64,000 nucleotides of DNA from a bacterium (lineage in GTDB: Bacteria > Eisenbacteria > RBG-16-71-46 > CAIMUX01): assembly GCA_030431975.1 (NCBI GenBank), contig JAUIHP010000001.1:186001-250000 (forward strand), given 5' to 3'. The position numbers and the translations under genes are program-made. Positions 44,156 to 52,038 of the stretch are shown here, piece by piece. The notes beneath the pieces were generated by a model. The model saw only the letters and a list, made by a program, of their open reading frames with translations, searched no databases and was not told the origin of the DNA. How positions within the stretch are numbered: the stretch's first letter is position 1; the number at the start of each line of letters is the position of its first letter.

Positions 44156-45136
44156 TTGGCGGGACTGCGTCCGATGAGTTACTGCACCCTCAAATCATTT
44201 ATTTTCAGCCACTTCCAGCGCCCCAAGAGACGCCTTGGACCAGCCGTGTTCGCGATTCTCGCGGTCGTCGTTTTCGCCGGTTCCCTGCAAGGACTGATCC
44301 TGCCCGGTCCTGCTCTTGCGGGGCCCAACGAAGACGGAATGCTGGTCTTGCATGCAACCCAGAGCATCAACGCGACCCGAGCTCAGCAGGACGGAGAGGA
44401 CCGCGACCTGCGAGATTGCGCGGGTGCGTTGACGAATCTTGTAGTAGAGGACGCCGAAATCGTCGTCATCTTCCTACTGGCGGCATTTCCAGACTGGGTT
44501 CAGCCCCGATTCACCGGGGTCGTCTTTGGAGTTCTTTACGATGGCGAACTGGCGGACCATGGCCCCAGCCCAAACGTTAGTCTCGAAGTGCCCGATGTCG
44601 ACTGGCCGGAAAGCTACACCGGCACCGCACTTACTTTTGCTGATCCGATCGACGACCGCATGTTCAACCTCTACTGGTTCGCGACGTACGCCTACAACGG
44701 GAGCACCTTCGAGGTCGTTGAGCACCCTTTTCAGGGTGGACCGTCTTTCTCCGATGATACAGTGCCAGCAATTCTGGACGATGTTGACCGGGAAGGATTG
44801 GGGAAGATCGGTTTCGCGACCGAGGGTCACAGCCCTTGCCTTGTCGGAATTCCGACCGGCGCGTGCTGCTACCCCGACGGTCTTTGCTCCATCGCCATCT
44901 CCTCCTCATGCGAGATCGAAGGCGGCGTCTACCGAGGTGATGACTCGATCTGTGATTCCTTTGCCTGCTTCGGCGCCTGCTGCCTCGACAACGAGTGCTT
45001 CGTCGACGACCCGATCGTTTGCGAGAACCAAGGTGGATGGTTCCGAGGGGTGGGTCGGGACTGTAATGGCGCCACTACATGCTTGTCGGAAGACGTGACC
45101 TGGGGTGAGCTGAAGCGCTCCTACAATCAGTGGTAG
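44156..45136 (+). CDS. Secreted protein with two GACC repeats and a W-G-x-L-K C-terminus
   Basis: The 326-residue protein starts at TTG 44156 (AAAGG nine bases upstream); an ATG at 44174 is possible. The signal peptide includes AVFAILAVVVFAGSLQG. A central beta-rich domain of no known family spans about 55-230. Two Cys-rich repeats start with TGACCYPDGLCS and FGACCLDNECF, related to the four repeats in the protein at 33389-34741. The C-terminus ends DVTWGELKRSYNQW, matching the tail of the beta-helix protein at 60701-61852. An extracellular role is likely. Confidence 0.75.
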   Translation: MAGLRPMSYCTLKSFIFSHFQRPKRRLGPAVFAILAVVVFAGSLQGLILPGPALAGPNEDGMLVLHATQSINATRAQQDGEDRDLRDCAGALTNLVVEDAEIVVIFLLAAFPDWVQPRFTGVVFGVLYDGELADHGPSPNVSLEVPDVDWPESYTGTALTFADPIDDRMFNLYWFATYAYNGSTFEVVEHPFQGGPSFSDDTVPAILDDVDREGLGKIGFATEGHSPCLVGIPTGACCYPDGLCSIAISSSCEIEGGVYRGDDSICDSFACFGACCLDNECFVDDPIVCENQGGWFRGVGRDCNGATTCLSEDVTWGELKRSYNQW

Positions 45137-45420
45137 CCTCTATCTGACGACACTGACGCATCCATATGGATGAATGCGATGCAATCAGTTGTGGCTAAGT
45201 GCTTTACTTAACCTCAAGACAGGCACCCCTCGCCCCAGCCTGAAAGGCCATCATCCTTGCCCCTAACACTACACTTGTCGTCGTAACGCGATAGTCGCCG
45301 CCGGAAACTACCGGGTTCGCCTTCCTTCCAGCCTGGCCGATCACAGACCTTGCCTCTAAACTACATATGTAGTTCTAATTCTTGATCACGTCTCTCAGTG
45401 CACCACGCCGCCACGCCGTT
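45137..45420. other. Gap with no gene recognised
   Basis: The stretch between the GACC protein and the 8-bp repeat holds weak AT-richer patches and a small TAAGT/ACTTA inverted repeat near 45195. I see no open frame with coding character and no clear terminator. Confidence 0.35.
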
Positions 45421-45452
45421 GCGTCGTTGCGTCGTTGCGTCGTTGCGTCGTG
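45421..45452. repeat. 8-bp tandem repeat abutting a start codon
   Basis: Four units of gcgtcgtt (last base of the fourth varies) run from 45421 to 45452 and end exactly at the ATG at 45453. Eight is not divisible by three, so changes in copy number would shift any upstream start out of frame. Confidence 0.85.
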
Positions 45453-46196
45453 ATGAAGGAAGACACCTTGTCCCCACCCTCCCCGCAGCAACTCAAGTTG
45501 ACCCGGGACTGCTCCGATCCTTTAGACATGGAGATCCTGGCCCCGGCATTCGTCCACCGCAGCCACTCCTACCGGATGGACCTCCCCAGTCCGTGGGGTC
45601 CGCTCGGCAAGGCGACGGCGGCTGCGGCCTATGCCCTGGCTTTTGCTCTCCTCTGTAGTGTCGGGTGCACCGGTTCCGCACCGTCCTGGCTCGCGGCCAC
45701 CCCGATCCCGACCGCCCTTCGCATCGTCCTGGTCGGCCTCGGTGCGATCCATGCCGCCCACGGGGCCCTGCTCTTCGCGGATCAGGTCCGACGCGGCCTC
45801 TCGCTGACCCGTCAGAAGTCGGGCGCGTTCCCGACCATCGAGAGCGCGGGGACCTGCCGAATCCTCCAGGAAGAGGGGCACTGGACCCTGGAGCTCGCCC
45901 TGATCGGCCCCACACAGTGGACGGAACTCGGTCAGATCTCCGAGTCGACCGGCCTTCTGTTTACATTGGAAGAAGCGGATGTGGCCCGCATCGCACGGCT
46001 CTTCGATCCGGGAGAGGAGGTCGCCATCGAGTGGATCGACTTCCCGGAAAGCGCCGGCGGCCCGACCTTGGTTGGAATCCGTACCTCGGCCCGCGAGGAG
46101 CGAGTACGCCCCGGTGAGGTTGTCTCGATCCTGGGCCCGTCGGATCCGGCCCCGATTCTGGGAGACGACAACTGGAACTCCCGCAAGGCCGCTTGA
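45453..46196 (+). CDS. Membrane protein with two helices and a soluble C-terminal domain
   Basis: About 247 residues. The start may be ATG 45453 or TTG 45468, the latter with AAGGAAG five bases upstream. Two hydrophobic segments lie near residues 55-80 and 90-110 (AAAAYALAFALLCSVGC and ALRIVLVGLGAIHAAHGALL). The remaining 130 residues form a beta-rich soluble domain with no family I recognise. It is the only gene between the repeat at 45421 and fabI, on which it converges. Confidence 0.55.
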   Translation: MKEDTLSPPSPQQLKLTRDCSDPLDMEILAPAFVHRSHSYRMDLPSPWGPLGKATAAAAYALAFALLCSVGCTGSAPSWLAATPIPTALRIVLVGLGAIHAAHGALLFADQVRRGLSLTRQKSGAFPTIESAGTCRILQEEGHWTLELALIGPTQWTELGQISESTGLLFTLEEADVARIARLFDPGEEVAIEWIDFPESAGGPTLVGIRTSAREERVRPGEVVSILGPSDPAPILGDDNWNSRKAA

Positions 46197-46201
46197 CCCT
46201 G

Positions 46202-46222
46202 GGGCTCCCATAGGCGGAGCCC
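46202..46222. terminator. Possible hairpin terminator between converging genes
   Basis: GGGCTCC (46202-46208) pairs with GGAGCCC (46216-46222) across a 7-nt loop, just after a plus-strand stop codon. No T-run follows, so it may be Rho-dependent or only an RNA-stabilising stem. Confidence 0.35.
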
Positions 46223-46317
46223 TCGCCGGCTATCTGTGGGGCCGTGGCCACGAGCCCTCAAACAGAATCCTGATCCCACCCCCGCCCGACGATCTACAGA
46301 TTCTGGACAGACCCGAC

Positions 46318-47088
46318 TTACAAGACGACGCTGTACCCCGCATCCACATAGAGCGTCTGACCGGTGACGCCTCCGGACAGGTCCGTCAGCAGAAAGAGCC
46401 CGCTCGTCCCGACCTCCTTCTGGGTCACGTTGCGCCGCAGCGGCGCCCGCTCCTCGTAGTGCTTGAGGATGCTCGTGAACCCGGAGATCCCACGGGCGGA
46501 CAGCGTATTGACCGGCCCGGCGGAGATGCAGTTGACGCGGATCCCCTCCGGCCCAAGCTCCCAGGCGAGTTGCCGGGTCATCTGCTCGAGCCCGGCCTTC
46601 GCCGTCCCCATGACGTTGTAGGCAGGGACCGCCCGCTGCGCCGCGATGTAGCTCATCGAAACGATGCTCCCGCCCTCGGGCATCATCGGGACGATGTGGC
46701 GCGTCATGGCCAAGAGCGAATAGGCGCTGACATCCAAAGCCAGATGAAATCCGTCACGGCTGGTGTCGAAGAACTTGCCCTCGAGATCTTCCTTCTGGGC
46801 GAACGCGATCGAATGGACGAAGAAATCGAGCCGCTCGGTCTTCTCCTTCACCTGCTGGAAGCATGTCTCCAGGCTCTCGTCGCGGGTCACGTCGCACTCG
46901 TACATCTCCGTGCCCGGGATCTCGGCGGCGAGCTTCTCGACGTTGCCCTTGATCCGCTCCCCGGCATAGCTGAGATGAATCTGGGCCCCGGCCGCGGCCA
47001 GTTCCTGGGCGATGGCCCAGGCCAGACTCCGCTTGTTGGCCACGCCCGATACCAGCGCGTGCTTCCCGGAAAGATCGATCTGATACAT
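46318..47088 (-). CDS. fabI: Enoyl-[acyl-carrier-protein] reductase
   Basis: The 256-residue NAD(P)H-dependent short-chain reductase completes each cycle of fatty-acid elongation. FabI features include SGVANKRSLAWAIAQ at the cofactor site, HSIAFAQKEDLEGKF and the catalytic pair in SMSYIAAQRAVPAYNVMGTAK (split active site Tyr...Tyr...Lys). The C-terminal LYVDAGYSVVL is typical. ATG 47088 has GCGAGGG upstream; the longer frame is repeat-derived and not conserved. It is divergent from a sugar acyltransferase gene. Confidence 0.95.
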   Translation of the reverse strand: MYQIDLSGKHALVSGVANKRSLAWAIAQELAAAGAQIHLSYAGERIKGNVEKLAAEIPGTEMYECDVTRDESLETCFQQVKEKTERLDFFVHSIAFAQKEDLEGKFFDTSRDGFHLALDVSAYSLLAMTRHIVPMMPEGGSIVSMSYIAAQRAVPAYNVMGTAKAGLEQMTRQLAWELGPEGIRVNCISAGPVNTLSARGISGFTSILKHYEERAPLRRNVTQKEVGTSGLFLLTDLSGGVTGQTLYVDAGYSVVL

Positions 47089-47176
47089 GCACCCTCGCTT
47101 TCTTCGATCGCCATAAGTCGGCCCCGGGATTCTATGCGAATCCCTGCCCGCGTGCGGGGTCGGAGTGCCGGATTCC

Positions 47177-47256
47177 TCCAACACTGGAGTATCCGCCCCG
47201 GATCTGTAACCGGACCTCGGCGCCGAACCTTCCAACACTGGAGTACCCGCCCCGGA
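47177..47256. promoter_or_regulatory. Two direct copies of a palindromic element in the fabI/acyltransferase gap
   Basis: A 26-bp sequence containing the palindrome TCCAACACTGGA occurs at 47177-47202 and again at 47231-47256 with one mismatch, 54 bp apart. The palindrome and position suit an operator. It could also be the remains of another minisatellite. Confidence 0.45.
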
Positions 47257-47311
47257 CCTCGTAGACTGCTCGCTTCAGGCGACGCACCGTGACCGCCACA
47301 GCGGAGGATCC

Positions 47312-47875
47312 GTGTCCAAACCTTTTGTCCATGCCCAGGGACTTTGCGAGTCCGAAGAGGTCGGTCCGGAGTCCCGGATCTGGGCCTTCGCCCACGTCAT
47401 GAAGGGAGCCCGGGTCGGAAACCACTGCAACATCGGCGAAGGCGCCTTCATCGAAGGCGGAGCGGTGCTCGGCGACCACGTTACCGTCAAGAATGGGGTC
47501 GCCGTCTGGGACCGGGTCACCGTCGAGGATCACGTCTTCCTGGGCCCGTACTGCGTCTTCACGAATGACCGAACCCCACGCAGCCACCCGGACTACCGGT
47601 CGGGCCCGGAAAACTGGTCACCGACCCTGGTCCGCTCGGGCTGCAGCATCGGAGCGAACGCGACCATTGTCTGCGGAGTGACCCTGGGCCACTGGGCCTT
47701 CATCGCCGCCGGCGCGGTGGTCACGCGGGACGTGCCGGATCACGGCATGGTCGCCGGCAACCCGGCACGGCAGATCGGCTGGGCCTGTCGCTGCGGCCGC
47801 CGTCTTCCCGAGGACCTCAGCTGCTCCTGCGGCCTCCGCTACCGAGACGATTCAGGAGAACTGCTGAGCGCGTGA
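47312..47875 (+). CDS. Hexapeptide-repeat sugar N-acyltransferase with zinc-ribbon-like tail
   Basis: The 187-residue protein has left-handed beta-helix hexapeptide repeats (VGNHCNIGEGAFIEGGAVLG and later IGANATIVCGVTLG), as in WlbB-type sugar N-acetyltransferases of surface polysaccharide pathways. A trimer is expected. The C-terminus CRCGRRLPEDLSCSCGL has two CxC pairs, which may bind zinc. GTG 47312 has GGAGGATCC before it. Its stop overlaps the next start by four bases, linking it to the glycosyltransferase, and this fits work on a surface glycan. Confidence 0.9.
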   Translation: MSKPFVHAQGLCESEEVGPESRIWAFAHVMKGARVGNHCNIGEGAFIEGGAVLGDHVTVKNGVAVWDRVTVEDHVFLGPYCVFTNDRTPRSHPDYRSGPENWSPTLVRSGCSIGANATIVCGVTLGHWAFIAAGAVVTRDVPDHGMVAGNPARQIGWACRCGRRLPEDLSCSCGLRYRDDSGELLSA

Positions 47876-49026
47876 AACCGACCGTCGCCCACTGCGTCTC
47901 TCCATACCTCTTTCTGACCGGGAGCTGGATTCACTCCCAACTGAAGTTTGCACGCCGTCACCGGCCGGTCGTCTTTACCCAGAGCACCGAGAACCTGGAC
48001 GTCTTCCCGTTCGAGCCGGTGCATGTCACAGGGCCGCAGTCTGGCCTCGACCGTCTCACCTATCCGTTCAGCAGGCTCGTCCTGGGACGTTTCCCCGCCG
48101 CGCCCTATGCGCGCGCCGTTCAGGAAACACAGGCGCGTCTGCTTCACGCCCATCTGGGTTGGGAAGGTGCGCGGGTTGCGCCGGTCGCACGCAGGTTGGG
48201 GCTCCCTCTCATCGTTTCGTTCTACGGAAGGGACGCGACACTTCTTCCACGGAAGCTCTATTGGCGACGGCTTTATCGACCTCTGTTCCGAACGGCGACG
48301 CGCATCCTCGCCGAAGGCCATCACATGGCAAAGACGCTGGCCGAGATCGGCGCCCCGGAAGACCGGATTCGCGTCATTCACCTGGGTGTCGATCCCGGCG
48401 GTTTTCACTTCGCCGAGCGGAAGGCGCCGGCCGCAGGCGAGCCGATCATCGGGCTGATCTCGGCGTCGTTCCGGGAGAAGAAGGGCATCGAGTACGCCAT
48501 CGAGGCCACGGCTCAGGTTCGCGAAAAGCACCCGGCGTTTCGGTTGCGAATCGTCGGTGACGGTCCCTTACGGCCGCATCTGGAATCCCGGATCACCGAG
48601 CTTGGACTGTCCGATGTCGTCGAACTGTTGGGCTATCAACCGTATCCGGTCTACCGGGAAGAGCTGGAACGCGCACATCTCTTCCTTGCCCCGAGCGTGG
48701 TTGCGAAAGACGGCGACACCGAAGGCGGGGCCCCGGTCTGTCTGATCGATGCGCAAGCCTGCGGACTGCCGATACTCGCGACGACCCATTGTGACATTCC
48801 CGAGATCACGTCCCCCGACCAGTCCTCCGTGCTCGTCCCAGAGCGCGACGCGAACGCGCTGGCCGAAGCCTTGAACCGACTGCTGTCGCAACCGCAATCG
48901 TGGGCCGATATGGGAAGAAAAGGTCGCGCCCATGTCGAAGCGGAGTTCGACATCAGCCGGCAGGTCGACCGGATGGCGGACCTGTACGATGAAGTTCTGC
49001 AGGAAACAGGCATGACTCGATCATGA
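47872..49026 (+). CDS. Family 4 glycosyltransferase
   Basis: The 384-residue GT-B enzyme starts with GTG overlapping the upstream stop (GTGA). The C-terminal domain has DRIRVIHLGVDPGGF, then RIVGDGPLRPHLES, and DTEGGAPVCLIDAQACGLPI, the E-x7-acidic signature with Asp in the second position. N-terminal VSFYGRDATLLPR fits the acceptor side. Such enzymes build capsule, O-antigen or exopolysaccharide chains. The tail ETGMTRS runs into an 11-bp repeat, so the last residues are probably not functional. Confidence 0.88.
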   Translation: MKPTVAHCVSPYLFLTGSWIHSQLKFARRHRPVVFTQSTENLDVFPFEPVHVTGPQSGLDRLTYPFSRLVLGRFPAAPYARAVQETQARLLHAHLGWEGARVAPVARRLGLPLIVSFYGRDATLLPRKLYWRRLYRPLFRTATRILAEGHHMAKTLAEIGAPEDRIRVIHLGVDPGGFHFAERKAPAAGEPIIGLISASFREKKGIEYAIEATAQVREKHPAFRLRIVGDGPLRPHLESRITELGLSDVVELLGYQPYPVYREELERAHLFLAPSVVAKDGDTEGGAPVCLIDAQACGLPILATTHCDIPEITSPDQSSVLVPERDANALAEALNRLLSQPQSWADMGRKGRAHVEAEFDISRQVDRMADLYDEVLQETGMTRS

Positions 49027-49034
49027 CGCGGGCT

Positions 49035-49100
49035 TGACTGGAGCATGACTGGAGCATGACTGGAGCATGACTGGGGCATGACTGGGGCATGACTCGAGCT
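49035..49100. repeat. 11-bp minisatellite
   Basis: Six contiguous units of tgactggagca (the fourth and fifth with one change, the last more divergent) occupy 49035-49100, between the glycosyltransferase and the next gene. Confidence 0.88.
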
Positions 49101-49152
49101 TGAAGCGGACAGGAACCGAGCAAAGAACCGATCGAGAACTGAGAATGAACCG

Positions 49153-49746
49153 ATGACAGAAACCCGTTCGACAGGGCCCGGATCGACACCACCCAGGTCG
49201 TCAGGAGCGAGTGCCACACCACCCAGCGAGTCGAGGCGACAGCTTTCGCCCCGGGAGATTCTCATCGGGATCGTTCTGCTTGCGTCCCTCGCAGCCATCA
49301 CTATCTACATTCGCGCTCCACAGGAAGCTCCGCCTCTCGAGAAGGAAGAGATCCCCATCGCCGGTCCGCTCGACTTTCAACCCGTCCGCACCGTTGCGGC
49401 GGTTCCGGAATGGCAGGCCGCACTGAACGCAGTGGAGCAACGCAACTGGAACGAGGCCGTTCTCACTTTGGAAGAGCTGGCCAGTCGCGGGAACCAACGC
49501 GATCTCGCCCGACTGATGTTGGGCACGGTTCGCAGCGAACAACTACGTCGGCGCGAGGCTCAACTCGCGTTCCGCATCGCAGCCAAGTCGAACCACGACG
49601 AGATCCGGCAGGAAGCGCTTTGGCGGCTGGCACTCTCTTTGTTGGAAGAAGAAGACTGGATCCCGGCTCGGGTGGAACTGCGCAAGCTCGTCAGCGAAGG
49701 CGGGCTTCACGCCGAGGAAGCCAAGAAATTGGTAGGAAAGCTGTAG
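49153..49746 (+). CDS. Membrane-anchored protein with TPR-like repeat domain
   Basis: The 197-residue protein has a Ser/Thr/Pro-rich cytoplasmic N-terminus, a single TM helix (about 36-54, IGIVLLASLAAITIYI) and a periplasmic helical region. The latter reads as paired helices (WQAALNAVEQRNWNEAVLTL and WRLALSLLEEEDWIPARVEL) of TPR or Sel1-like type. Such proteins often scaffold envelope or glycan machinery. It follows the glycosyltransferase with the minisatellite between. I do not recognise a specific family. Confidence 0.6.
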   Translation: MTETRSTGPGSTPPRSSGASATPPSESRRQLSPREILIGIVLLASLAAITIYIRAPQEAPPLEKEEIPIAGPLDFQPVRTVAAVPEWQAALNAVEQRNWNEAVLTLEELASRGNQRDLARLMLGTVRSEQLRRREAQLAFRIAAKSNHDEIRQEALWRLALSLLEEEDWIPARVELRKLVSEGGLHAEEAKKLVGKL

Positions 49747-49846
49747 GAAGAAGGCTGACCAGAGGCCCCATCAAACACCCCACTGCCCTCGGAACTGCAA
49801 GGAGGCATCGAGGCTCTGCATCAGTCGCGCATCTGGCATCACCTGC

Positions 49847-52006
49847 TCACTTGATATAGCCGAGACTGCGCAACCTCTCGCGCGCGGCGTCGTCGAGAAC
49901 GAGTTTGTCACCCCCCTCTCGCCTCGCAAAGTTGTCCGCGCGCCAGCGAGCAAGCGTGGTTCGCAGTGAATCGATCGCTGCGACGTCGACCGTGGAGCTT
50001 TCCAGTTCTGACCCGCCCGGTCGCGACCTCAGCGCACGTACACTTCCCGCGTGTCCCCCGCGCGAAAAAAGATCGTTGAGCTCTCCGGGATCTTCCGTCA
50101 GGTCGTAAAGCCGCTCACTTCCGGTTCGTCCGTTGACCAGGTACGAGTACCTCTGCGTCTTCACGGCATAAAGCCGATCGACCTCATTGGCCGCGAACGC
50201 AATGTCCCGCCCGACGAACGTCTCGCCCACGTCGTCCGTGTCGCTATCGGTGTGGGTAGCGAAGCCCATGCCGGCCTCTGACGATGTGTTCGTACCGGGC
50301 TCGGCGTCATCTACCAACGATTCGCCCTGAAACCCTCGCGGAATCTGCAACCCGGCAAGGTCCAACAGCGTCGGAGCAATGTCGACGAGCTCGACAACCT
50401 TTGCGTGCTGTCTCGCCGCGACTCGTCCGGGAGCAATCCAGATCAGAGGGACTCGCAGGCACTCTTCATACTCCTGGTCGTGACCGAGAAATCCGTGTTC
50501 GAGGAACTCCTCACCATGATCGGAAGTCACGCAGAGCACGAAGGGACGATCCCGATCCGCCAAGACTTCCCACAAACGCGAGAGTTCCGTATCGACATAG
50601 GCAGCGGAGGAGTTGTACATCGCCCGTAGCAGGTCTCTCTCTTCCGCTGGAACGACCGTCTCCACGGGCGCGCCATCTTCGAACCGTTCGTTCGCCTCAC
50701 GTAGATAACCCGCACCGCTGTATCCGTCGATCTGCAACTGGTCACGCGGCGGTGTGTCGATTCCCTTCTCGCGAAGAAAGGGCTGACGCGGCATGTAGGG
50801 CCAACGGTGCAACGGCCAACGCGCACCCCAACTGGCGTGAACGTCATAGAGATGGAGAAACAGCAGCGCCGGTCGCTCGTCCTCCTGACCCAACCAACGG
50901 ACGGCGTTGCCGACGAGGTCCTCCGAATGACCTCGATCGGTAAAAGCGAGAAGATCGCTGATCCAACGGTACGGGAGGAGAATCTCACCGACGCCCCGGG
51001 AGTCCGGGTAGTGAACGTAGTGGCGGAATCCGCGATCGAATCCACGATCGGCGCCGACGAACCCTTTCCGGTCTCCGTCAATCAAGGCCAGCGAGCGATA
51101 CCCGGCGCTCTGAAAAGACTGGGCAAACGTCTGCGTAGTCGGTGAAAGACGGCTGTCCAGGTCCTCGACGCCATGAACGGGCGGATAGAGGGACGTGAAG
51201 ATGGATGCGTGTGACGGAAGCGTCCAGTTTTCCTGTGCGTAGGCCCGCGAGTAGACGGCGCCATGCGTGGAGAGTTCGGCCAAGCGCTTCATGACCGGAT
51301 CGTTTCCTTCCGTGAGGTCGGCGCGCCCGGTGTCGATGGAAACGAGCACGACATCCGGTGCGTCGGCGCCTCCAATGCCCGCCGCCGCAACACCCACGTC
51401 GCCGCGCAAAGGGTCTGCGATACTCTCGACATCTGCGACATCCGCGGCGTCCGCAACAACCGCGACATCCGCAACATCCGAGACTTCCGAGACTTCCGAG
51501 ACGTCAGGCAACGGAAGAAACGGCAGACTCAAAAGCAAGACCACCCACGCGAAAGCCAAAGGATGCCCCGCCCATCGCTCTTGCATACCGCCGAGCCGCC
51601 GCTGCACCACCTCCGCGATGGCCGCTACCATTGCCCCACCGACGACAATCGCACCGCCCAGAAGAATCGCCCGGGAATGAAACGGCGAACCGATGAGATT
51701 GCGGGCACTGAAGTCGAGCGCAAAGAGCACCAACCACAAAGACAGCGCGACCGAAGTCCCGAACTGCACGACGCGCCGCACCAGAAGATGGAGAAACCCG
51801 ACGACCAATGCCAATCCGAGAACTCCACCAAACGCAAGCGCGACGAGTTCCCAACGATCGGACTGGTCGTGAAGCAGGAAGTGAGGAACGAAGAGAACGC
51901 GCACGAAGGCTTCGGACGCCAGCAGCCAACCGAGAAGTTGAAACGTCGCAAGAAGTGAGGTGGAAAAACGGGCCGGAGTCGGAGGGCTGGGAGTTTGTTG
52001 CGTCAC
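49847..52006 (-). CDS. Sulfatase-fold membrane enzyme with Thr at the nucleophile position
   Basis: The 719-residue protein has five or so N-terminal TM helices (1-165), an acidic low-complexity linker of V/D/A/S triplets (about 170-215), and a periplasmic alkaline-phosphatase/sulfatase domain. VVLVSIDTGRAD supplies the first metal ligands, and CVTSDHGEEFLEHG the His/Asp metal motif. The position of the formylglycine-forming Cys or Ser holds Thr in ENWTLPSHAS, so a classical sulfatase is unlikely. The layout recalls phosphotransferases or phosphodiesterases of the same fold acting on lipids or glycans. It lies downstream of the threonine-synthase-like gene. Confidence 0.8.
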   Translation of the reverse strand: MTQQTPSPPTPARFSTSLLATFQLLGWLLASEAFVRVLFVPHFLLHDQSDRWELVALAFGGVLGLALVVGFLHLLVRRVVQFGTSVALSLWLVLFALDFSARNLIGSPFHSRAILLGGAIVVGGAMVAAIAEVVQRRLGGMQERWAGHPLAFAWVVLLLSLPFLPLPDVSEVSEVSDVADVAVVADAADVADVESIADPLRGDVGVAAAGIGGADAPDVVLVSIDTGRADLTEGNDPVMKRLAELSTHGAVYSRAYAQENWTLPSHASIFTSLYPPVHGVEDLDSRLSPTTQTFAQSFQSAGYRSLALIDGDRKGFVGADRGFDRGFRHYVHYPDSRGVGEILLPYRWISDLLAFTDRGHSEDLVGNAVRWLGQEDERPALLFLHLYDVHASWGARWPLHRWPYMPRQPFLREKGIDTPPRDQLQIDGYSGAGYLREANERFEDGAPVETVVPAEERDLLRAMYNSSAAYVDTELSRLWEVLADRDRPFVLCVTSDHGEEFLEHGFLGHDQEYEECLRVPLIWIAPGRVAARQHAKVVELVDIAPTLLDLAGLQIPRGFQGESLVDDAEPGTNTSSEAGMGFATHTDSDTDDVGETFVGRDIAFAANEVDRLYAVKTQRYSYLVNGRTGSERLYDLTEDPGELNDLFSRGGHAGSVRALRSRPGGSELESSTVDVAAIDSLRTTLARWRADNFARREGGDKLVLDDAARERLRSLGYIK

Positions 52007-52038
52007 CCTGTCATTGTAGGGCGAGCGGCGGTCTCATT

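Noticed and set aside
47130-47590. Minus-strand frames over the fabI/acyltransferase gap
   Set aside because: They cross the repeated palindromes and the acyltransferase coding frame, and have no conserved features.
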